This document shows positions 55,814-62,742 of a stretch of 64,000 nucleotides of DNA, in pieces. The notes below the pieces were generated by a model. That model was not told the DNA's origin. It did no database searches and saw only the letters and a program-made list of their open reading frames with translations. The position numbers were made by a program, and so were the translations under genes. The first letter of the stretch is position 1, and each line of letters begins with the position of its first letter. Origin of the DNA: Tatumella citrea (GTDB lineage Bacteria > Pseudomonadota > Gammaproteobacteria > Enterobacterales > Enterobacteriaceae); the NCBI RefSeq assembly GCF_002163585.1, contig NZ_CP015579.1, forward strand, positions 1,178,001-1,242,000. The letters are read 5' to 3'.

Positions 55814-56140
55814 ATGCTGTTACTAAAAACTGGTTTGTTATTTATTCTGACGGCGGTGGCAGAAATCGCCGGGTGCTGGTTTCCGTATCTGGTATTACGT
55901 GAACACAAAAGCCACTGGCTGCTGCTACCCGGAGCACTTTGCCTGATAATATTTGCCTGGTTATTAACGCTTAATCCGGCGGCGGCTGGCAGGACTTATG
56001 CGGCTTATGGCGGTGTTTATATTTGTGTTGCGCTGGCCTGGTTAAGAATTGTCGAAGGAATTTCACTCACCCGATGGGATATTGCCGGTGGGGTGGTCGC
56101 ACTGGCGGGGATGCTTATCATAGTCTGTCAGCCGACATAA
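55814..56140 (+). CDS. ynfA: YnfA-family small membrane protein
   Basis: 108 residues with four membrane helices, matching E. coli YnfA throughout: [63 protein letters not shown] and a last helix [13 protein letters not shown]. Related to small multidrug-resistance transporters, with which it shares the first-helix Glu and the [12 protein letters not shown] stretch. AGGA lies before the ATG. Monocistronic. Confidence 0.94.
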   Translation: MLLLKTGLLFILTAVAEIAGCWFPYLVLREHKSHWLLLPGALCLIIFAWLLTLNPAAAGRTYAAYGGVYICVALAWLRIVEGISLTRWDIAGGVVALAGMLIIVCQPT

Positions 56141-56233
56141 ATTGCCAAAGGATCCTGTGCAAAATGGCAAATTTTCACTGTCTGTTATAATCAGTGAACT
56201 GGCCGGAAATTAATTATTCGCGGAGAAAGGGAT

Positions 56234-57040
56234 ATGTCATCTGTTGAGTCTGTCAGTGGGTTAACGCGATTAATGGCTATTATTGGTGACCCGATCGCCC
56301 GGGTCAGGGCTCCACAACTGATCAACCGGGAGTTAAGCCAGCAGCAGAGGGAAAACGTACTTATGATCCCTTTGCATGTTGCCCCTGATGGACTGCAGTC
56401 GGCACTGGAGGGGTTAAGGCATTGCCAGAATTTTTCAGGTGCCGTGATTACCATGCCACATAAGCGTGCAGTAACAGGGTTACTGGATTATATTTCGCCA
56501 GAGGCACAACTGGCCGGTGCCTGTAATGTGATTAAAAGACTGCCGGACGGAAAACTGAGCGGAGCCCTGTTCGACGGAGAAGGATTCGTCTCCGGATTAC
56601 AGCAACGGGGTTATGAGGTTGCCGGGAAAAGAATTTATCTGGCCGGGGCTGGTGGCGCTGCCAGTGCTATTGCTCATGCGCTGGCCAGTCATGGCGTTAC
56701 CGAGCTTATTTTGTATAACCGATCTGAACCCGCAGTATTAGAACTGGCAGGGCAGTTGGCCAGCCATCACCCCGGACTGGTCGTTATCCACGGAACCCGT
56801 AGCCCGTCTCATTGTGATATTGCCATTAATGCGACGCCTGCCGGAATGGGCGATGATGACCAGCAGGCATTCTCACTGCAACATCTGGGGCCGGGAACTC
56901 TGGTGTGTGACATTATTATTTATCCCGAAAAAACGCCGTTGCTGCTGGCTGCGGAACAGGCCGGGCTGCCGGTTCATACCGGGGAAGCCATGCTTTCGGC
57001 GCAAATCTCTCTGATGATAAAATTTATGCTGGAATCCTGA
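56234..57040 (+). CDS. Shikimate-dehydrogenase-like protein
   Basis: 268 residues, AroE fold. The catalytic Lys is in MPHKRAV and the Asp in LFDGEGFVSGL; cofactor motif LAGAGGAASAIAHALAS, then NRSEP. In true AroE the substrate carboxylate is held by the Ser-x-Ser of the first motif (HSxSP); here it reads IGDPIARVRAP, with both Ser missing. The protein therefore probably acts on another substrate, as in the AroE-like paralogue groups. A good ribosome site (GGAGAAAGGGAT) precedes the ATG. Monocistronic. Confidence 0.85.
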   Translation: MSSVESVSGLTRLMAIIGDPIARVRAPQLINRELSQQQRENVLMIPLHVAPDGLQSALEGLRHCQNFSGAVITMPHKRAVTGLLDYISPEAQLAGACNVIKRLPDGKLSGALFDGEGFVSGLQQRGYEVAGKRIYLAGAGGAASAIAHALASHGVTELILYNRSEPAVLELAGQLASHHPGLVVIHGTRSPSHCDIAINATPAGMGDDDQQAFSLQHLGPGTLVCDIIIYPEKTPLLLAAEQAGLPVHTGEAMLSAQISLMIKFMLES

Positions 57041-57174
57041 ACGGGGGACTTTTCCTCCGGAATGCAGAAGAAAACCGAAACCGGGTGTTGATATTTCAGG
57101 GGCCAGCCATTTCCCGGTTTCGGCTGCTTCTGTGCAGTAAACTGATTTACTTATATATCAGTGAATGGGATCCG

Positions 57175-57413
57175 ATGATCAAAGACCTGTTTATAATAGT
57201 CTGTCTGTCTGTTGTTCTGTCTCTGTTATTCTTCCGCGATTGTTTATTATCATATTTTCGACCGGTTTTATTTTTCCACTGGTGGTATTCATCAGCAGTA
57301 TTTATCTGACGAAAAATCGCGGTAATAATTTTTTCCTCTGGATAAGTTGGGCATTTTTTTTCGTTGGTCTGACAATAAATTTCGTACTTTCCTTACAGGC
57401 AATATTTGGTTGA
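57175..57413 (+). pseudogene. Possible frameshifted small membrane-protein gene
   Basis: Two overlapping frames each contain half of a hydrophobic protein. The ATG at 57175 starts MIKDLFIIVCLSVVLSLLFF, which ends at 57309; the other frame continues from about 57240 as LFIIIFSTGFIFPLVVF, then NNFFLWISWAFFFVGLTINF to 57413. Joined, they would give about 80 residues with three helices. It may be a real gene with a one-base shift, or a chance arrangement. Confidence 0.35.
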
Positions 57414-57534
57414 AAGTAACTACAGCCGCAAGATTACTGCGGATATTACTGGGGCAGTAATGATATGCACCCGTGAAGTCTACCCCCGACAGTAACATAT
57501 TATCGCAGGGCGATTGCCTCAGCAGGAGAGTCTT

Positions 57535-58371
57535 ATGAAAGTGACCCATTCGTTGTCCTCAGTGCGGTGTTTATCAGCAGCGTTAGGTTTAGGATTACTG
57601 GCAATGGCCAGCCAGGCTAATGCCGACTTTCTGAAACCCGGGGTTATCACCGCCGGTTCAGATATTACTTTTGCTCCTTATGAATATATGCTGAATGGCC
57701 AGCCCGCCGGGTTTGATATTGAAATGCTAAAGGGCATTGCCGCGTCCTTAGGTAAAACCTCAGTGAATGTCGATACCCGTTTTCCTAACCTGATTCCGGG
57801 CCTGCAAGGCAAACGCTTTGATATCACTAACTCTTCGATGTATATCACGGCTGAGCGCCTGAAAGTGATTGATATGATCCCTTACCTGAAAACCGGTGAG
57901 AAGATAGTGACTCTGTCCGACAGCAAATATAAGCCTGAAGACCCGGCCGAAATGTGCGGCCATAAAATTGGTACTATGGCGGGTACTTCTTTCCTGCAAG
58001 GTCTGATGAAATTCTCTCAGGACTCCTGTGTAGCCAAAGGCAAACCGGCGATTACCATTAGCGAGTATCCGACAGATCCACAGGTAACTCAGGCATTGCT
58101 TTCTAAGGCGGTTGAAGCACAGATTACCGATGTAGCCGTGGCCCAGGGTGTGGTTCAGCGGCTTAAAGGTCGGGTCGTTATCACTTCTGACAAATTGCTG
58201 TATCCGGTTCTGATTGGATTCGGGGTACGTAAAGATGACCCTGTCGTCAAAAAAGCTATGGAAGAAGGGTTGAGTAAGTTCAGTAAAACGGCGCAGTACA
58301 AACAACTGTTTGAAAAATACCATTTCATCCCGGTAACAGCTGAAGATATTAAAACGATTAAAGCCAGTTAA
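57535..58371 (+). CDS. Periplasmic amino-acid-type binding protein (family 3), second orphan paralogue
   Basis: 278 residues from the ATG at 57535, which has AGGAGAG upstream; the earlier ATG in the frame lacks a site. Signal peptide ends QANAD near residue 30. The fold is as in the protein at 52164: VITAGSDITFAPYEYMLNGQPAGFDIEMLKGIAASLG, DTRFPNLIPGLQGKRFDITNSSMYITAERLKVIDMIPYL, then a Cys pair (EMCGHK, DSCVAKG) and PVLIGFGVRKDDP. It too lacks transporter partners. Similarity extends over the entire length, so the pair arose by duplication. Confidence 0.86.
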   Translation: MKVTHSLSSVRCLSAALGLGLLAMASQANADFLKPGVITAGSDITFAPYEYMLNGQPAGFDIEMLKGIAASLGKTSVNVDTRFPNLIPGLQGKRFDITNSSMYITAERLKVIDMIPYLKTGEKIVTLSDSKYKPEDPAEMCGHKIGTMAGTSFLQGLMKFSQDSCVAKGKPAITISEYPTDPQVTQALLSKAVEAQITDVAVAQGVVQRLKGRVVITSDKLLYPVLIGFGVRKDDPVVKKAMEEGLSKFSKTAQYKQLFEKYHFIPVTAEDIKTIKAS

Positions 58372-58391
58372 TTTTCATTTCTGCACCAGGG

Positions 58392-58436
58392 AAGGTTTAA
58401 CGCCAGACACTCCTGCCGGCGTTAAACCTTGTTATT
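58392..58436 (+). terminator. Strong terminator after the second binding-protein gene
   Basis: A 13-bp perfect stem, AAGGTTTAACGCC (58392-58404) with GGCGTTAAACCTT (58418-58430), followed by GTTATT. Confidence 0.7.
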
Positions 58437-58496
58437 GCATCAGTGACATCACCGTGGAGGTAAGGCAGGTAGCTCCGTGGTAGTAATGAGGCAGTT

Positions 58497-59360
58497 ATGA
58501 TTGAACAATGGCAGGTAGACCAGTTTAATGAGCAGGGTGTTCTGGTTGTCGAACAGGTATTTTCAGCCGAAGAGATCGATGCATTACAGACGGCATTTGC
58601 CGCATGGGTTGAAGAAAGCCGCCAGCACAACAGTGCCTATGGTGAAACTATTGACGGACGTTCGCGCTTTGATGTTGACAGTGATCACTCAGCAGATCAT
58701 CCCTCTTTACGCAGGATTGCCTCTCCTACAGAAATATCCGCACTTTATTACCAGGCTGCCTGTCAGTCGCGGATGAGTGAGATTGCGGCGCAGCTGATTG
58801 GTCCTGCTGTTCGTTTTCACCATAGTAAAATCAATTCAAAACTGCCTGGTACAAAAACCGAGGTGAAGTGGCATCAGGATTTTCTGTTTACGCCACATAC
58901 CAATGATGACCTGGTGACTGCCTTGTTAATGGTCAGTGAAGTGACGGCCGATAATGGTCCGTTACAGGTGATCCCGGGAAGTCATAAGGGGCCGTTACAT
59001 AATCACTGGCAGGAAGGAAAATTTACCGGCTCAGTGGATGACCAGGTCGTAAAAGAACAATGTACCAGTCCGGTTGCCTGTCTTGGACCTGCCGGTAGTG
59101 TTTGTTTTATGCATACCCGCTTGTTACATGCTTCTGCGCCGAATAACAGCCCGTTGCCACGAACTTTGTTTATCGCTGTTTATTCAGCCGAAGATGCTTT
59201 GCCTCTGGCCGAAAATCCGTTGCCTTCGCAACATGAACGTCAGGTAGTGGCAGGTGAAGAGAGTGGCAATATTCGTTGCGTGGATAACCAGTTCCGTTTG
59301 CCTCAGAAACCGAAAGGTGCTTCATTTTTTGTGCAGCAGGCAGGGGAAGACCAGCGCTGA
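58497..59360 (+). CDS. Phytanoyl-CoA-dioxygenase-family Fe(II)/2-oxoglutarate oxygenase
   Basis: 287 residues, no signal. Jelly-roll oxygenase with the facial triad His126-x-Asp128 (WHQDFLFTPH) and His211 (LLHASAPN); Arg222 can bind 2-oxoglutarate. Also PGSHKGPL and GPAGSVCFMHTRLLHAS typical of the family. Members hydroxylate small acids, ectoine, or oxidise phosphonates; the substrate here is unknown. It stands alone. GTTATGATTG begins the reading with a weak ribosome site (GAGGCA). Confidence 0.88.
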   Translation: MIEQWQVDQFNEQGVLVVEQVFSAEEIDALQTAFAAWVEESRQHNSAYGETIDGRSRFDVDSDHSADHPSLRRIASPTEISALYYQAACQSRMSEIAAQLIGPAVRFHHSKINSKLPGTKTEVKWHQDFLFTPHTNDDLVTALLMVSEVTADNGPLQVIPGSHKGPLHNHWQEGKFTGSVDDQVVKEQCTSPVACLGPAGSVCFMHTRLLHASAPNNSPLPRTLFIAVYSAEDALPLAENPLPSQHERQVVAGEESGNIRCVDNQFRLPQKPKGASFFVQQAGEDQR

Positions 59361-59507
59361 TCGCTGTTAACTAAACGATATTGTTGTCGGGAACCCGTTT
59401 CCCGGCACAACCATTGTGTTTTTCGGTAATTTGGTTCAGGGTTGAGCGACAGATTTATGTTTAGCTCTTGCCGGTGTAGCCGGCTGAACCTTTTACCGGA
59501 ATAACCG

Positions 59508-60068
59508 ATGAAAAAAACGTTGAACAGTTTGTTGTTAGCCAGCCTGAGTCTGACTGCAGCATTTAGCGCAACTGCGGCTCCTTTCACTTTAACTTCCCCT
59601 GATTTTACTTCCGGTCATGTTATGCCTTCGGCAATGGGCGGAAATCTTCCTCACGTCAAAAGCTGTCATGGGCAAAATATTTCTCCGCCACTGAGCTGGG
59701 AAAACCCGCCTGCTGCCACACAGAGTTTTGCATTGATTATTCAGGATGCAGAAGGTCGTAACGGGCTGGGTGCTACCCATCTGCTCGCCTATGGTATTCC
59801 GGCCACTCAGCATCAGTTTCTGAGAACTGCTCTGGCTAACGGCCATGGGTTTATCGGCGGGAAAAACAGCTTTGATAAACTGGTGTATGACGGTCCGTGT
59901 CCGCCGGTGAATGGCGATATTCACACTTACACTTTTACTCTGGTAGCCACGAATCTACCTGCGGATAGTTTGCCGGAAGGGTTGAGTCAGGCTGAGTTGC
60001 TACAGAAACTGGAAGGGCATGCCCTGGGCGCTGCGGGGATGACCGGATTATATTCGGGTAAAAAATAG
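59508..60068 (+). CDS. YbhB/YbcL-family (PEBP) secreted protein
   Basis: 186 residues. Signal peptide of about 23 residues ending ATA-APF. Mature phosphatidylethanolamine-binding-like fold with FTLTSPDFTSG, HGQNISPPLSWENPPAATQSFALIIQDAE, THLLAYGIP, NSFDKLVYDGPCPP and HTYTFTLVATNL. A ligand site of Asp, His and Pro motifs is retained. Bacterial members are of uncertain role, periplasmic or secreted. Confidence 0.9.
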   Translation: MKKTLNSLLLASLSLTAAFSATAAPFTLTSPDFTSGHVMPSAMGGNLPHVKSCHGQNISPPLSWENPPAATQSFALIIQDAEGRNGLGATHLLAYGIPATQHQFLRTALANGHGFIGGKNSFDKLVYDGPCPPVNGDIHTYTFTLVATNLPADSLPEGLSQAELLQKLEGHALGAAGMTGLYSGKK

Positions 60069-60091
60069 TCTGCCCGTATAAACGGGCAGAC
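60060..60091 (-). terminator. Terminator facing left, downstream of cscR
   Basis: GTCTGCCCGT (60068-60077) and ACGGGCAGAC (60082-60091) form a perfect 10-bp stem; on the minus strand six U follow. Stem also covers the stop of the PEBP gene, so it may act on both sides. Confidence 0.65.
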
Positions 60092-60244
60092 CGGGGATGA
60101 CTACGGGTCACGGAGGACTGATGCCTCAGTAAATCCAATGCTGCCGGTGACTCTCAGCAAACACTCATTTAGTAAGATCGCGATACGGTTATAAAATTTT
60201 AAATTGTTATCACTTTCCCTGGTTGAGAAATCCTGGCGGCCATA

Positions 60245-61240
60245 CTACAGCGATTCGCGCAAAAGAAGCGGACTTTCCACCCGAGTGATATCGCTGTGTG
60301 TTAGCTGATTAATAATGTGTAGCGCACTCAAGCGACCAATCTGATAGTGCGGTAGCTGTACCGTCGAAAGCGGGGGGACGAAGAGATCGCCAATACCCAC
60401 CATATTGTCATAACCCAGTACAGCAACGTCCTGCGGGATACGTAACCCCTGCCCAAGCAATGTTTGATACACCATAAACGCGATGCGATCGTTGCCGCAG
60501 ATCACTGAGTCGTGCTGCGGCTTGCCGTGTAGCATATGCGCCAGCAGTATCCCGGGCATATCGCGATAGTGCTCATCGCCAGATTCCATATACACGTGAG
60601 CGAGCGTATCCGGATCGACACCGGCTTCGCGGCATGCGCGTTCCAGTCCCTGGCGGCGTCGGATAGTTGCCAGATGTTTTGCGGGTAAGTGCAGACAAAG
60701 CGGACGACGATAACCAGCAGCCAGCAGCGCCTGCACCGCGTTATACTGACCCTGTTCATCATCCGGAATGTAGCTCGCGACCGGAGCGTGCTGGCTTTCA
60801 CAGTTCGCCAGCACGCAAGGCAATGTCAGCAGCTTGGGAGGCAACGGAACCTGGCGCAGACCCATGGTGGTATAGATGATGCCGTCCGGACGGTGAGAGA
60901 GCAGCAGATCGACCATGGTTTCCGGGCTGTCATCGGAGAACATGTTGACCACAAAACTGTTCCAGCCTCGTGCGCGGGCGGTTTCTTCAATGGATAGGGT
61001 AATCTCCACAGAGAACGGGGTAGTCACGGTATCCAGCGCAAGAACGCCGATGGTATTGGGGGAAGCATGAGCATTGCGGATCTTCTTTGCTGACAGATCC
61101 GGCACATAGTTCGTCAGCTCGATGGCCTTTTGCACGCGAGCCAGGGTTTTTGGTTTTAGACGGTCCGGGCTGTTAAGCGCGCGGGACACGGTCATCAGTG
61201 ATACGTTTGCCAATTTTGCCACATCTTTTAGAGAGGCCAT
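60245..61240 (-). CDS. cscR: Sucrose operon repressor CscR (LacI family)
   Basis: 331 residues. The N-terminal helix-turn-helix and hinge read MASLKDVAKLANVSLMTVSRALN, with NYVPDLSAKKIR, and the ligand domain has TTPFSVEITLSIEETA, RPDGIIYTTMGLR, SYIPDDEQGQY, GNDRIAFMVYQ and GYDNMVGIG. It follows E. coli CscR along its length. It likely represses cscBA by binding the two GTTAACGTTA palindromes in the intergenic region until sucrose or fructose is present. G+C is visibly higher than in the DNA to the left. Confidence 0.9.
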   Translation of the reverse strand: MASLKDVAKLANVSLMTVSRALNSPDRLKPKTLARVQKAIELTNYVPDLSAKKIRNAHASPNTIGVLALDTVTTPFSVEITLSIEETARARGWNSFVVNMFSDDSPETMVDLLLSHRPDGIIYTTMGLRQVPLPPKLLTLPCVLANCESQHAPVASYIPDDEQGQYNAVQALLAAGYRRPLCLHLPAKHLATIRRRQGLERACREAGVDPDTLAHVYMESGDEHYRDMPGILLAHMLHGKPQHDSVICGNDRIAFMVYQTLLGQGLRIPQDVAVLGYDNMVGIGDLFVPPLSTVQLPHYQIGRLSALHIINQLTHSDITRVESPLLLRESL

Positions 61241-61376
61241 TGTCTTACTCCATCATTACCGTGTTGCTACGGCATTATAACTAATTTGCTGATGTGAAAG
61301 GGATAATACGTGACTCTTTTCGGGCAAGCCGCAAACCTTTTATCACAAGTGTTGAGCTGGATCTCATATCTCGTAT

Positions 61377-61388
61377 GTTAACGTTAAC
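61377..61388. promoter_or_regulatory. CscR operator 1 (GTTAACGTTAAC)
   Basis: Perfect 12-bp palindrome with the central CG typical of LacI/GalR-family operators, between cscR and cscB. Confidence 0.75.
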
Positions 61389-61391
61389 TTT

Positions 61392-61407
61392 TGTGATTAA
61401 CCTCATA
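61392..61407 (+). promoter_or_regulatory. Possible CRP site TGTGATTAACCTCATA
   Basis: The left half TGTGA is perfect; the right half TCATA is partial compared with TCACA. Placed between the two repressor operators, as expected for catabolite control of sugar genes. Confidence 0.45.
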
Positions 61408-61440
61408 AATGGAAGGAAAATGGGGTGATGATTATTTTAT

Positions 61441-61452
61441 GTTAACGTTACC
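61441..61452. promoter_or_regulatory. CscR operator 2 (GTTAACGTTACC)
   Basis: Second copy of the palindrome with one mismatch, 64 bp from operator 1 and 31 bp before the cscB start. The pair could allow looping. Confidence 0.7.
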
Positions 61453-61482
61453 ATCTAATCATTGCTTAAATATGAGATAGCT

Positions 61483-62724
61483 ATGATGAAAGTCCATCAT
61501 TCCCGCAGTTACCCTTTACTCAGTGCTCTGCTGTTTTTCTTTTTTGTCAGCTGGTCTGCCTCAGGCTCATTACTTTCCATCTGGCTGCATCAGGAAATCA
61601 GGCTGAAAGCCGGGGATACGGGGATTATCTATTCGGTTCTCTCGATCTCCGCGCTGTTCGCGCAAATTTGCTACGGCTTCATTCAGGATAAGCTTGGCCT
61701 GCGCAAACATCTTTTGTGGTATCTCACGGTGATGCTGATCCTCTCCGGCCCGGCTTTTCTGCTGTTTGAGTACCTGCTGAAAGTTAATATTCTGCTCGGC
61801 AGCGTATTCGGTGGCATTTTCATCGGTCTGACCTTTAATGGCGGTATCGGCGTGCTGGAATCCTTTACCGAGCGGGTGGCTCGTCAGAGCCAGTTCGAAT
61901 TTGGCAAAGCGCGGATGTGGGGGTCATTGGGATGGGCGGTAGCAACGTTTTTTGCCGGGCTGCTGTTTAATATTGACCCGAAGTTGAATTTTGCGGTGGC
62001 CAGCTGCTCCGGGCTGATGTTTATGGTACTGCTGGCCCGGCTGCGAGTGTCCTCTGCGGCCCATGCCATGCAGGAAGCAGTGGCAGGAGGAAAAGTGACG
62101 CTGCAAGATGCGCTGCGTCTGCTGACCCTGCCGCGTTTCTGGGCAATGGTGTTTTTCGTCGTCGGCACCTGTATTTACAGCGTGTACGATCAACAATTTC
62201 CGGTCTATTTTTCGTCGCAATTTGCCTCGTTTCAGGAAGGTAATGAGATGTACGGCTATCTGAATTCATTTCAGGTATTGCTTGAAGCGGGTGGGATGTT
62301 TTGTGCGCCGTGGCTGGTGAACCGCGTGGGTGCTAAAAATGGCCTGATCTTCGCTGGCATGGTGATGGCGATGCGCATGATTGCCTCCGGGCTGGTAGAA
62401 GGGCCGTTGCTGATATCCATTGCCAAACTGCTACATGCCGTCGAGCTGCCGGTTCTTCTGGTGGCGATCTTCAAATATAACAGCTTGAATTTTGACAAGC
62501 GTCTTTCATCGACGCTTTATTTGGTGGGTTTCGCCTGCACCAGTTCGGTTATCGCCACGGTGCTATCACCACTGGCGGGTTACAGCTACGAAAGATATGG
62601 TTTCGCTGAATCCTATCTGTTTATGGGCATGCTGGTGTTCTGTATCACCTTTATCTCAATGTTTTTACTGCGAAACAGCGACGCTTCGGCGAATTCGCAA
62701 ATCTCAAAATTTTCCGCTATCTGA
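61483..62724 (+). CDS. cscB: Sucrose:H+ symporter CscB
   Basis: 413 residues from the ATG at 61483 (a second ATG follows at once); a TTG at 61462 is less likely. Twelve-helix member of the oligosaccharide:H+ symporter family. Typical segments: FFFFVSWSASGSLLSIWL, YGFIQDKLGLRKHL, GVLESFTERVARQSQFEFGKARMWGSLGWA, VYDQQFPVYFSSQF, YGYLNSFQVLLEAGGMF, KLLHAVELPVLLVAIFKY and NFDKRLSSTLYLVGF. These match E. coli CscB residues that bind sugar and proton. Sucrose is inferred from the neighbours. cscA starts 18 bp after. Confidence 0.9.
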   Translation: MMKVHHSRSYPLLSALLFFFFVSWSASGSLLSIWLHQEIRLKAGDTGIIYSVLSISALFAQICYGFIQDKLGLRKHLLWYLTVMLILSGPAFLLFEYLLKVNILLGSVFGGIFIGLTFNGGIGVLESFTERVARQSQFEFGKARMWGSLGWAVATFFAGLLFNIDPKLNFAVASCSGLMFMVLLARLRVSSAAHAMQEAVAGGKVTLQDALRLLTLPRFWAMVFFVVGTCIYSVYDQQFPVYFSSQFASFQEGNEMYGYLNSFQVLLEAGGMFCAPWLVNRVGAKNGLIFAGMVMAMRMIASGLVEGPLLISIAKLLHAVELPVLLVAIFKYNSLNFDKRLSSTLYLVGFACTSSVIATVLSPLAGYSYERYGFAESYLFMGMLVFCITFISMFLLRNSDASANSQISKFSAI

Positions 62725-62742
62725 ATGAAAAGAGTGTAAATA

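Noticed and set aside
59381..59420. Hairpin around CGGGAA/TTCCCG after the PhyH gene
   Set aside because: The stem is short and the T-run distant; too weak to list as a terminator.
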